NCBI GenBank assembly: GCA_020216785.1 | Contig: JAIWNO010000058.1 | Location: forward strand, 1-10,000 | Length of the DNA stretch: 10,000 nt | Reading direction: 5' to 3' | From: Desulfomonile sp. | Lineage (GTDB): Bacteria; Desulfobacterota; Desulfomonilia; Desulfomonilales; Desulfomonilaceae | Part shown: one piece after another, positions 1 to 7,337 of the stretch | How positions within the stretch are numbered: the stretch's first letter is position 1 | Layout: each line of letters begins with the position of its first letter | Position numbers and translations under genes: made by a program | Notes under the pieces: generated by a model | Told to the model about the DNA's origin: nothing | Database searches by the model: none | The model's input: only the letters and a program-made list of their open reading frames with translations

Positions 1-265
1 TGTAGTACGGCCGCTCGCCTCTCGGCACCGGGTACCCGCCCTTCTTCAGCTACTTCGCGCCGAATCGGCGACGGACCCGACAGGGTTAAGGGTTGACCTG
101 GCGACTCATAGCTGCTATGGTTACTTACACACGTCGTTTGTCAGCAAGAGAGCTAATCTCGAGGCTGGATCTTCTTTCCTCAGCCCATTGCCAACAAGTT
201 GAAAATGTAGCGATAAAGCCGTTGGGCTCCACTCATGTGGCACATTGCACAGAAGGGGACACTGA
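1..265. other. Upstream region without a supported gene
   Basis: No convincing coding sequence is visible here. The first ~90 bases are clearly GC-richer than the next ~170, so the tail of a neighbouring gene may end near the left edge. The three forward frames stop at positions 3-5, 94-96 and about 200, and none gives a recognisable protein end. The later part is AT-richer and looks like a long 5' leader for the operon, about 140 bases between the predicted transcription start and the first start codon. I see no strong hairpin in it, only a weak 4-bp stem near 220-231. Confidence 0.5.
93..121 (+). promoter_or_regulatory. Candidate sigma70 promoter with extended -10
   Basis: TTGACC (93-98) matches the -35 consensus at five of six bases. 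After a 17-base spacer comes TATGGT (116-121), which matches the -10 consensus at four of six, preceded by TG at 113-114, the extended -10 motif. Transcription would start near 128 and read into the livG-type gene at 266. This is a sequence match only. No operator or activator site was recognised. Confidence 0.42.
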
Positions 266-1066
266 ATGTCGGAAATCTTGCTAGAGGCCAAGAATGTCTT
301 TCTGTCGTTCCACGGGGTCGCTGCTCTAACCAATGTAAGCTTCCAGGTGATGAAAGGAGAGATCTTCTCCATCATCGGGCCGAACGGGGCGGGCAAGACG
401 TGCATGATGAACTGTATCAATGGGCTGTACCATCCTCAGAAAGGAAGCCTCTTCTTTAAGGGTAAACCGATTCACACCCTGTCGCCGCACAGGCGTGCGG
501 AGCTGGGGATCTCCCGCACCTTCCAAAAAATCGAGCTTTTCAGCGGCATGACAGTCTTGGACAATATCCGACTGGGAAGACACATGCGCCTGAATTCCGG
601 CATGCTTAGCTCAAGCATTTATTGGGGTAAAACCAGCAGGGAAGAGATTGAAGCCAGGAGATTTATCGAAGAGGAAATTATTGACCTGCTGGAAATCGAA
701 GCAGTCCGCCACGAAGTTACCGGAATGCTTCCCTATGGCCTGCAGAAGCGTATCGAGCTGGCGCGGGCCCTCGCCCTCCAACCCGAGATCATTCTCCTGG
801 ATGAACCCCTGGCGGGCCTCAATCTCGAAGAGGTCGAGGATATGGCCAGGTTCATCCTTGACATCAACGAGGACGAGCGATGGAACGTCACCTGCGTCCT
901 CGTGGAACACGACATGGGCGTGGTCATGGACCTTTCCGACCGCGTAATGTGCCTGAACTTCGGAGTGAAAATCGCCGAAGGCACACCGCAGGAAATCCAG
1001 GAGGATCCCGAGGTCATCAAGGCCTATCTCGGTGAGGTGGAGGATCTGTATGTCAGCCGCAGATGA
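266..1066 (+). CDS. livG: Branched-chain amino-acid-type ABC importer, ATPase 1 (LivG-like)
   Basis: This is a 266-residue cytoplasmic ATPase of the HAAT-type ABC importer. Visible motifs are Walker A GPNGAGKT (38-45), a signature LPYGLQKR (155-162) in the LivG style rather than the classic LSGGQ, Walker B IILLDEP (about 175-181) followed by the LivG-typical AGLN, and the H-loop His in VEHD (H215). The residue after the Walker A Thr is Cys46 where most relatives have Thr. The ATG at 266 is preceded by AAGGGG (253-258) at a 7-base spacing. It is the first gene of the operon and its end overlaps the ligase gene by 17 bp. With the LivF-like protein it should form the ATPase heterodimer. The family is certain. 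The substrate is probably not leucine, given the ligase next door. Confidence 0.95.
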   Translation: MSEILLEAKNVFLSFHGVAALTNVSFQVMKGEIFSIIGPNGAGKTCMMNCINGLYHPQKGSLFFKGKPIHTLSPHRRAELGISRTFQKIELFSGMTVLDNIRLGRHMRLNSGMLSSSIYWGKTSREEIEARRFIEEEIIDLLEIEAVRHEVTGMLPYGLQKRIELARALALQPEIILLDEPLAGLNLEEVEDMARFILDINEDERWNVTCVLVEHDMGVVMDLSDRVMCLNFGVKIAEGTPQEIQEDPEVIKAYLGEVEDLYVSRR

Positions 1067-3005
1067 GTTATCCTATTTCAAAGAAATCTCGATCACCAAG
1101 GACTTGACGCTGCCCAAACTTCTTCTCCGGCAGGCCGAGAAGTTCGGTTCCGGCAAAGTGGCCATGCGGGAGAAGGAATACGGAATCTGGCGGCCCGTCA
1201 CATGGGCTAAGTACTTGGAAAACGTCAAGTACATTACTCTTGGCCTCATGAGCTTGGGACTTGAGCGGGGCGACAAGGTCATCATGATCGGAGACAACCG
1301 CCCTGAGGCCCTCTGGACCGAAATGGCCGCCATGTGCGGGGGAGGCATCGCCGCGTGGCTCTTTCAGGACTGCCTTATGGAAGAAGTCCAGTATATCGTC
1401 GACCACTCGGACGCGAAATTCTATGTTGCCGAAGGTCAGGAGGAAGTGGACAAAGCCCTCGCCATCCGGGAACGGTGCCCTAAGCTCCAGAAAATAATCT
1501 GGGACGACCCCAAGGGGATGCGGCACTACTCGGACCCGATGCTCATCAGCCTCGACGAGGTGATGCAGCTCGGTCGCGAAAAAGAAAAAGAAAACCCTAA
1601 TCTGTTCAAGGAATCGGTCAACGCCGGCAAGGGCGATGACGTATGCCTGCTGTTCTATACCTCCGGAACCACGGCGAAGCCGAAAGGCGCCCTGCTGACC
1701 CACTACAATATGCTCACCATGGGCCGTAACCTCATGACTGTGGATCCCTGCCGGCCCTCGGACGACTTCGTCTCGTACCTCCCGTTCGCGTGGATCGGCG
1801 AGCAGATGATGTCCATCTCAGCGGGCTTGCAGGTTGGCTTCACCATCAACTTCCCCGAAGAGCCGGAGACCGCGCAAGCGAATGTGAGAGAAATCGGCCC
1901 GCATGTGATGTTCGCTCCTCCGCGGCTTTATGAGCAGTACACACGCGAGGTCCAGGTAAAGCATCTTGACGCAACGTGGATCAAACGAAAGATATTCGAC
2001 ATTGCATTCAAGATCGGGTACCACACTGCGGACTTGAAATTCGCCAAGAAGCCGATACCGGTATACTGGAAATTCCTCCGGTGGTTGGCCGACCTGGCAT
2101 GCTTTGCCAAGATCCGGGACCATCTCGGTCTGAGCAGGGTCCGTCATGCGTACACCGGCGGCGCGGCGATGGGGCCGGACCATTTCCGGTTCTTCCATTC
2201 CATCGGTGTGAACCTGAAGCAGATCTACGGCCAGACGGAGATCGCCGGCATCTCCGTGGTCCATCGGGATGACGATATCAAGTTCGACACCGTAGGCCGC
2301 CCGATTCCTGAAACGGAAGTGAAGATCACTGAGAGCGGCGAAATAATCTCCAAGAGTCCCTCAGTATTCCTCGGCTACTACAAGATGCCCGAAGAGACCG
2401 CCAAGACACTTAAAGACGGCTGGCTCTACTCGGGCGACACCGGTTTCATTGACGAAGACGGCCACCTGGTGGTCTTCGACCGCACCAAAGACATCATGAT
2501 CTTGAGCGACGGGAGCAAATCCTCACCCCAGTTCCTGGAGGCGAGGCTCAAGTACAGCCCGTATCTCAAGGATGCTCTTGTAGTCGGTCACCAGCGGGAC
2601 TACGTCACCGCGATCATCTGCATCGACTACAAGACGGTCGGCAAGTGGGCAGAAGATCAAGGAATCGCGTACACGAGCTATCCGGAGCTGTCACAAGACC
2701 CAAGAGTTTACGAACTGGTCAAGAAGCCGATCATGGAGGTGAACAAAACGCTGCCCGAACCGGCGCGCATCCGGAGATTTGCCAATCTGTACAAGGAATT
2801 CGACGCAGACGACGACGAGCTGACGCGAACGCGCAAGATCCGTAGGGCTTTTGTGGAGAATCGGTACAAGGACATCATCGACGCTTTGTACGGCGGCAAA
2901 GACATGCTCCACATGGAAACGACCATTACCTACGAGGACGGCCGGGTCGCACAGATCAAACAGGACATCAGGATCGAGGATGTGCCGCAGCATGGAGGCA
3001 AGTAG
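1050..3005 (+). CDS. AMP-forming acyl-CoA ligase (long-chain fatty-acid-CoA ligase type)
   Basis: This 651-residue adenylate-forming enzyme would activate a carboxylic acid with ATP to an acyl-adenylate and then transfer it to CoA. Motifs are the P-loop YTSGTTAKPKG (203-213, with Ala where Gly is usual), YGQTE (393-397), SGDTG with Asp463, FDRTKD (Arg478) and a C-terminal ELTRTRKIRR containing the likely catalytic Lys596. The length and the C-terminal tail (YEDGRV... after the lid domain) fit the FadD15-like ligases found with Liv-type transporters. I chose ATG 1050 over the in-frame GTG 1032 because GGAGG (1039-1043) lies 6 bases upstream of it. The start lies inside livG, so the two are translationally coupled. 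The enzyme probably traps the imported acid at the membrane. Fatty, dicarboxylic and aromatic acids are all possible substrates. Confidence 0.92.
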   Translation: MSAADELSYFKEISITKDLTLPKLLLRQAEKFGSGKVAMREKEYGIWRPVTWAKYLENVKYITLGLMSLGLERGDKVIMIGDNRPEALWTEMAAMCGGGIAAWLFQDCLMEEVQYIVDHSDAKFYVAEGQEEVDKALAIRERCPKLQKIIWDDPKGMRHYSDPMLISLDEVMQLGREKEKENPNLFKESVNAGKGDDVCLLFYTSGTTAKPKGALLTHYNMLTMGRNLMTVDPCRPSDDFVSYLPFAWIGEQMMSISAGLQVGFTINFPEEPETAQANVREIGPHVMFAPPRLYEQYTREVQVKHLDATWIKRKIFDIAFKIGYHTADLKFAKKPIPVYWKFLRWLADLACFAKIRDHLGLSRVRHAYTGGAAMGPDHFRFFHSIGVNLKQIYGQTEIAGISVVHRDDDIKFDTVGRPIPETEVKITESGEIISKSPSVFLGYYKMPEETAKTLKDGWLYSGDTGFIDEDGHLVVFDRTKDIMILSDGSKSSPQFLEARLKYSPYLKDALVVGHQRDYVTAIICIDYKTVGKWAEDQGIAYTSYPELSQDPRVYELVKKPIMEVNKTLPEPARIRRFANLYKEFDADDDELTRTRKIRRAFVENRYKDIIDALYGGKDMLHMETTITYEDGRVAQIKQDIRIEDVPQHGGK

Positions 3006-3911
3006 ATGGAGTTATTCCTGCAACTGCTGGTGACCGGCGTGATGCTCGGGTCGATCTACGCCCTGGTGGCCTTGGGATGGGTCCTCATCTACAAGTGCTC
3101 CGGGGTGCTCAATCTGGCCATGGGCGAACTGACCATGATTGGCGGGTATGTGTGCCTGTCGCTCTACATTCGCTTCCAGACCATGATGTCCATTGAGTCG
3201 GCGTTCCTGCTCTCATTGCTGGGAACGCTCTTCGTCGGACTCTGTCTCGGCCTCATTACCGAACGGCTCTTCTTGCGCAAGATGATCGGCGAGCCGATCC
3301 TCGCCGTGATCATGGTGACCGTGGGGCTTTCTTTCTTTTTCAAAGGTATGGTTTTCATCGTTTGGGATACTGATACGCAGGTCTTTCTCCCGCGGGTCTT
3401 CCCCATTGAGCCGTTCGAGGTGTGGGGCGTAGCGATCGGACAGGTTTATTTCTGGAGCTTTATTGCCTCCATTATCCTGATGGTGGTTTTCGTAAGCTTC
3501 TTCAAATACACCCGATGGGGTCTTTCCATGCAGGCGTGCGCTGATGACGAAATGGCCGCTCTGTCGTTGGGAGTGAGCGCGAAGTTCGTCTATGCGCTCG
3601 CTTGGGCCATTGCTTTCATGGCCGCGGGAGTGGGGGGCACGCTTCTGGGGAACATCAATGGATTGAACTACTCGGTAAGTCTTCTGGGGCTCTTGGTGCT
3701 CCCCGTTGTGGTCTTTGGGGGGTTAAACTCCATTCCGGGTGCGATAGTGGGCGGCATCGTGATCGGGATTCTTCAGAATCTCTCCGGCGGCTACCTGGAC
3801 CAGTACTTCCCGGGCGGGATCAAGGAGATCGCACCGTTCGTTTTCATGGTCTTCTTCCTGCTTTTCAAACCCTTCGGCCTTTGGGGTTGGGAACGGATAG
3901 AAAGGGTGTAG
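3006..3911 (+). CDS. livH: ABC importer permease 1 (LivH-like)
   Basis: This is a 301-residue inner-membrane permease with about eight hydrophobic segments. The N-terminus carries the LivH hallmark: GSIYALVALGWVLIYK (15-30) followed by SGVLNLAMGELTMIGGY (32-48). A later stretch, ALSLGVSAKFVYALAWAIAFMAAGVGG, is the cytoplasmic coupling loop and following helix of this family. The C-terminal segment has the usual GGLNSIPGAIVGGIVIGILQ. The ATG follows the ligase stop codon directly, and GGAGG (2994-2998) stands 7 bases upstream inside the ligase gene. It pairs with the LivM-like protein to form the translocation path. The call is secure at family level. The substrate cannot be read from the permease. 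Confidence 0.94.
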   Translation: MELFLQLLVTGVMLGSIYALVALGWVLIYKCSGVLNLAMGELTMIGGYVCLSLYIRFQTMMSIESAFLLSLLGTLFVGLCLGLITERLFLRKMIGEPILAVIMVTVGLSFFFKGMVFIVWDTDTQVFLPRVFPIEPFEVWGVAIGQVYFWSFIASIILMVVFVSFFKYTRWGLSMQACADDEMAALSLGVSAKFVYALAWAIAFMAAGVGGTLLGNINGLNYSVSLLGLLVLPVVVFGGLNSIPGAIVGGIVIGILQNLSGGYLDQYFPGGIKEIAPFVFMVFFLLFKPFGLWGWERIERV

Positions 3912-3914
3912 TCG

Positions 3915-5045
3915 ATGAGCAGTTACCTTCCTTGCGGTACTTACCACGAGTCGTATCGGGATGAACAGAAGTGGTGGCGCACCCCTTTTATCAAGGGGAA
4001 GATGATCGTCATGGTGATTCTCCTCCTCGCACTTCCTTATCTAGTGAGCGGGGAGTGGGTAAGCGTTGCGTATACCATCAACTACTATATTCTCGCGGCC
4101 TTGGGCGTACAACTCCTTATTGGATACTGCGGTCAGATCACGCTGGGCCATGCGGCGTTTGTCGCAGTGGGAGCGTATTGCAGTTCGATGATGATTCTGT
4201 TCATTCCGTGGCCCCAATTCATCTTGGATTGGGGACTTGCGTATCCGATCAGCATGGTGTGTGCCGGAATTCTTGCAGGTCTTTGGTCGGTGCTCTTCGG
4301 GTTGCCCTCCGCTCGAGTCAAGGGGTTCTACCTCATCATGACGACCATGGCCGCGCAGTGGATCACTGTTCCTCTGGTGATTACGCAGTACGTGAGCCAA
4401 ATCGGTGGGAGGGGGCATTACTTCTCTCTTCCGCCCGGCACGATCAAGCTGGGGCCTTGGGTTATCGACAGCGATGAGAAAATATACTATTTCTCACTGG
4501 TGCTCGTTGCCATATGTCTGCTTGCCATGGGCAACATGGTCCGTGCCAAGATCGGAAGGGCGTGGGTGGCGATCCGCGACAACGATATCGCTGCCGAAAC
4601 CATCGGTGTCAACATCGTCTTGTACAAACTTTTAGCCTTCTTCGTGGCGGGGTTCTTTGCGGGGATAGCGGGCTCATTCTACATTACGGCCCTCTCTTTC
4701 GTGAGTCCCGAGCACTATGAGTGGTTCTATTCTCTCTTGTGGGTGGGAATCATTCTCATCGGAGGCGTAGGGAGCATACAAGGGCTCGTATTCGGGTCAG
4801 CGTTCGTGGTGCTGGTATTCAAGTTGCTTGAGATGGGGGTCCTCGGACTGAGCGGAATTCTCATGGAGTCTTATCCTGAGCTGGGGTTCATTACCACGAA
4901 GATCATATTCTTCAAAGAGTCGGCATTCGGTCTGGCGATTATGTTCTTTCTCATATACGAACCGAACGGCTTGGCATACAGGTACTGGCAGTTGAAGAAC
5001 TACTTCAACCTTTGGCCCTTCTCGTACACAGGCAAGGGAGCGTAA
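3915..5045 (+). CDS. livM: ABC importer permease 2 (LivM-like)
   Basis: This 376-residue inner-membrane permease starts 3 bases after the livH stop. A hydrophilic N-terminus (CGTYHESYRDEQKWWRTPF, about residues 7-25) precedes the first membrane helix. The LivM core motif GYCGQITLGHAAFVAVGAY is at about 70-88, and the coupling-loop motif AAETIGVN starts at 226, followed by the FFAGIAGSFY helix. The C-terminus ends in EPNGLAYRYWQLKNYFNLWPF, longer than in E. coli-like LivM. The hydrophilic head and this tail resemble the LivM branch that travels with acyl-CoA ligases, as I recall the family. The ribosome binding site is modest (AAAGGG, 3901-3906), so expression may depend on coupling with livH. 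Confidence 0.93.
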   Translation: MSSYLPCGTYHESYRDEQKWWRTPFIKGKMIVMVILLLALPYLVSGEWVSVAYTINYYILAALGVQLLIGYCGQITLGHAAFVAVGAYCSSMMILFIPWPQFILDWGLAYPISMVCAGILAGLWSVLFGLPSARVKGFYLIMTTMAAQWITVPLVITQYVSQIGGRGHYFSLPPGTIKLGPWVIDSDEKIYYFSLVLVAICLLAMGNMVRAKIGRAWVAIRDNDIAAETIGVNIVLYKLLAFFVAGFFAGIAGSFYITALSFVSPEHYEWFYSLLWVGIILIGGVGSIQGLVFGSAFVVLVFKLLEMGVLGLSGILMESYPELGFITTKIIFFKESAFGLAIMFFLIYEPNGLAYRYWQLKNYFNLWPFSYTGKGA

Positions 5046-5144
5046 GTGATCGCGGTAACCGGAAGGGAGGTGATGATCATAATGTGTAGCCGCGGATCAT
5101 GTCCCGTCTTGTCCCACTTCACAACCACAAAGAGGGAGGTTTGA
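5046..5144 (+). CDS. Possible leader mini-ORF before the binding-protein gene
   Basis: The spacer between livM and the binding-protein gene contains GGGAGGTGAT (5065-5074), a very long match to the complement of the 16S rRNA 3' end. No annotated-size gene follows at the right distance. It suits ATG 5082, about 7 bases downstream, giving a 20-residue peptide beginning MCSRGSC and ending at TGA 5142-5144. That stop is one base before the ATG of the binding-protein gene. The same frame is open back to GTG 5046, directly after the livM stop (32 codons in all), with a further ATG at 5073. The peptide has no recognised family. It may be a leader that couples or modulates translation of the abundant binding protein, or just an accidental strong Shine-Dalgarno match. 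Coding status is uncertain. Confidence 0.25.
   Translation: MIAVTGREVMIIMCSRGSCPVLSHFTTTKREV
5134..5139 (+). promoter_or_regulatory. Ribosome binding site of the binding-protein gene
   Basis: GGGAGG stands 6 bases before ATG 5146 and fixes the start of the binding-protein gene. It lies inside the end of the possible leader mini-ORF, so ribosomes finishing that ORF would pass over it. Confidence 0.75.
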
Positions 5145-5145
5145 T

Positions 5146-6414
5146 ATGATTAAGAGGATCATCCTGTTGGGCCTGGGCTTCGTTCTGCTGTGCACCCCAG
5201 TAGTGTTTGCACAAGGCATGATCAAAGTCGGCTCCATCAACGACCTGACCGGCGCCACATCCGACGTGGGCAAGGACATGGCCCTCGGCATCAGGGAATG
5301 CGTCGCCTACATCAATGAGCACGGCGGGATTAACGGGAAGAAGCTGCAACTGCTCCTGTATGACTATGGATACAGAGTGCCCGAGGCGATCACGATCTAC
5401 AAACGTTTCAGAGACTACGACAAGATCGCGATGTTGAGCCAGTGGGGTACCGGCGACACCGAAGCGCTCTCTCCGACGATCAACAAGGACCAGATGGTGG
5501 CTCTCTCGGACTCGTTCTCCGGGCACCTCTGCGATCCCAAGAAAACCCCCTACAACTTCGTCTACGGGACCGACTATTCCACCAATGCGAGGGCCGCGCT
5601 CACCGTCTGGTACGAGGAAGTGTGGAAAAAGAGCGACAAGTGGAAGCAAGCGCGTGAATCCGGCCAGAAGCCTAAACTGGTCTGCTTCTATATGTTTGCT
5701 TCACCCTATGCAAGCGCGCCGATCAAAGCGATCAAAGACCAGGCTGCCATTCTCGGCATCGAGGTGGGAGCGGATCAGGACGTCTCGCTCGTGGCCTTGG
5801 ACGCAAAAAGCCAGGTTCTGGGAGCAAAGAAGGAAAATCCTACGGTCATCTGGCACGGCAACACCACCATGTCCGTAGCCACTGCCGTCAAGGACGCATA
5901 CGGTCTCAAGCTTGAAGCGGACCATATCGTCAACAACTGGGGGTTCGATCAGAACCTGGTCCGCATGACCGGCAAAGCGGGTGAAGGCGTCATCGGCGCC
6001 GCGGCCTGCGCGTTCTACGGTATGGACGTCCCGATGATGAAAGAGGTTGTGGAATACACCAAGAAGATCAATCCCGGTGTGCCGCAAGAAAAGCGCGATA
6101 TCCGGACCGTCCAGGCATGGGTGAAGTTCGGCATGATCCGGGACGCTCTTGCAATTGCGGACAAGAAAGAGCCGATCACTGCCAAGCCAGCTGGTCCGCG
6201 GATCAAGGAGGCATTTGAAACCTTTAGGGATTGGCAGCCCTATGGCGTCAAGGGTGCCCTCGGACGACCGCCTGTCACGTTCACCGACACCGATCATCGC
6301 CCAAGCAGCGAGGCAATGCTCTACACGATCAAAGACGGCAAGATCGTTCTCTTTCAGAAGATCGACATGAAAGCAAAGTTCCCGGATAAGTGGGCGAGCT
6401 GGCTAGGTTGGTAG
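5146..6414 (+). CDS. livK: Periplasmic substrate-binding protein of Liv-type ABC importer
   Basis: This 422-residue protein belongs to the Leu/Ile/Val-binding (Peripla_BP_6) group and delivers the substrate to the permeases. A Sec signal peptide is clear: MIKR, a hydrophobic core, then VFA-QG with predicted cleavage after Ala22. Cys16 is not in a lipobox (it follows Leu-Leu), so the protein should be soluble. The mature start IKVGSINDLTGATSDVGKDMALGIRECVAYINEHGGINGKK is the family's first strand and helix, including the usual GGINGKKL. The protein is longer than classical LivK (about 370), which fits the aromatic/fatty-acid-type binding proteins found near acyl-CoA ligases. The symbol only denotes the family role. 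The ligand is unknown and unlikely to be leucine given the operon. Confidence 0.9.
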   Translation: MIKRIILLGLGFVLLCTPVVFAQGMIKVGSINDLTGATSDVGKDMALGIRECVAYINEHGGINGKKLQLLLYDYGYRVPEAITIYKRFRDYDKIAMLSQWGTGDTEALSPTINKDQMVALSDSFSGHLCDPKKTPYNFVYGTDYSTNARAALTVWYEEVWKKSDKWKQARESGQKPKLVCFYMFASPYASAPIKAIKDQAAILGIEVGADQDVSLVALDAKSQVLGAKKENPTVIWHGNTTMSVATAVKDAYGLKLEADHIVNNWGFDQNLVRMTGKAGEGVIGAAACAFYGMDVPMMKEVVEYTKKINPGVPQEKRDIRTVQAWVKFGMIRDALAIADKKEPITAKPAGPRIKEAFETFRDWQPYGVKGALGRPPVTFTDTDHRPSSEAMLYTIKDGKIVLFQKIDMKAKFPDKWASWLGW

Positions 6415-6421
6415 CAATTCC

Positions 6422-6449
6422 GGGGGCGGGGCAATCGGCGCGCGCCCCC
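6422..6449 (+). terminator. GC-rich hairpin after the binding-protein gene
   Basis: GGGGGCG (6422-6428) pairs perfectly with CGCCCCC (6443-6449) across a 14-base loop, starting 8 bases after the stop codon. There is no U-run after it, so it is more likely an RNA 3'-end stabiliser or partial attenuator between the binding protein and LivF than a full terminator. Such an element is common after binding-protein genes, which are needed in excess over the membrane parts. Confidence 0.4.
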
Positions 6450-6499
6450 TTCATCGACCATTGCTGGCCGGGTGGGATCCGGCGCAAAAGGAGATGGTT

Positions 6500-7312
6500 G
6501 TGGCTGGAAATGGAAATGAAGCGATCTTGAAGATCAACAATATCGAGGTCCGGTATCACGAAGTGATCCTCGTCCTCAAGGGTGTCTCCATCGAAGTGCC
6601 GGCCGGTGGTATCGTCGCGCTGCTCGGAGCCAACGGAGCAGGCAAGAGCACGACGCTCAAGGCCATCTCCGGCCTCCTCAAGCATGAGGACGGTGAAGTC
6701 ACCGACGGCGGCATCGAGTTCCTCGGGGAGCGCATTCACAGGCTGGAAGCGGAACAGATTGCCAAACGGGGAATCTTCCAGATCATCGAGGGACGCCGTG
6801 TGTTCGAGCACCTCACAGTGGAAGAAAACCTCGTAGTGGGGGCCCACCTTCGTCCGAGCGGGCTCAAGGAACGCCTGGATATGGTGTATCACTATTTCCC
6901 GCGTCTCCGAGAGCGCAGAAATGTGATGGCCGGGTTCATCAGCGGCGGCGAGCAGCAAATGTGCGTGATCGGCCGCGCGATGATGGCGCAACCCAAACTG
7001 ATGCTCCTGGACGAGCCCTCGATGGGACTGGCCCCGCTGCTGATTAAGGAGATCTTCGAGATTATCCAGCGACTCAACCGTGAGGAGAAAATCCCGATTC
7101 TCCTCGTGGAGCAAAATGTCAAACTGGCTCTCACGGTTGCCCCACACGCGTACGTCATGGAAAACGGACGGATCGTGATGGACGACTCATCAGAAAAGCT
7201 TAAAGAAAACCCTGACATAAGGGACTTCTACCTCGGACTTACCGACGTCGGGGGAAGGAAGAGTTTCCGCGAGGTAAAACACTACAAACGGCGCAAACGA
7301 TGGCTTGCATAA
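6500..7312 (+). CDS. livF: Branched-chain amino-acid-type ABC importer, ATPase 2 (LivF-like)
   Basis: This is a 270-residue ATPase, the partner of the LivG-like protein. Walker A is GANGAGKST (43-51), the signature ISGGEQQM begins with Ile147-Ser148, Walker B is LMLLDEP (about 167-173) followed by SMGLAP, and the H-loop position reads VEQN, where Gln instead of His is normal for LivF. I chose GTG 6500 because AAGGAG (6488-6493) lies 6 bases upstream. ATG 6494 touches that site directly and TTG 6461 has no site. The protein exceeds classical LivF (about 237 residues) because of a C-terminal extension ending in a strongly basic KHYKRRKRWLA. The family call is secure and the exact start is less so. 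Confidence 0.93.
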   Translation: MAGNGNEAILKINNIEVRYHEVILVLKGVSIEVPAGGIVALLGANGAGKSTTLKAISGLLKHEDGEVTDGGIEFLGERIHRLEAEQIAKRGIFQIIEGRRVFEHLTVEENLVVGAHLRPSGLKERLDMVYHYFPRLRERRNVMAGFISGGEQQMCVIGRAMMAQPKLMLLDEPSMGLAPLLIKEIFEIIQRLNREEKIPILLVEQNVKLALTVAPHAYVMENGRIVMDDSSEKLKENPDIRDFYLGLTDVGGRKSFREVKHYKRRKRWLA

Positions 7313-7337
7313 GCCCCCAAGCACAAAGGAGGGGAAT

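Noticed and set aside
93..459. Short plus- and minus-strand open frames before and over the start of livG
   Set aside because: They give no family-like sequence, have no good ribosome binding site and conflict with the clear LivG start at 266.
1577..1600. Purine-rich A-tract repeat as a slippage or frameshift site
   Set aside because: It encodes an in-frame Lys/Glu stretch (REKEKEN), the reading frame continues intact, and the A-runs are only 4-5 bases.
1068..1703. 211-codon open frame on the minus strand inside the ligase gene
   Set aside because: It mirrors the codon pattern of the ligase gene, and the predicted protein resembles no family.
5146..5211. Lipoprotein signal at Cys16 of the binding protein
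   Set aside because: The residues before the Cys are Val-Leu-Leu, and a lipobox needs a small residue directly before it. VFA-Q fits ordinary signal peptidase I.
5119..6297. Two minus-strand frames of about 180-200 codons opposite the binding-protein gene
   Set aside because: They are antisense shadows of a gene with a signal peptide and clear family motifs.
6329..7147. 272-codon minus-strand frame opposite livF
   Set aside because: It is long only because high third-position GC removes antisense stops. The plus strand carries all ATPase motifs.
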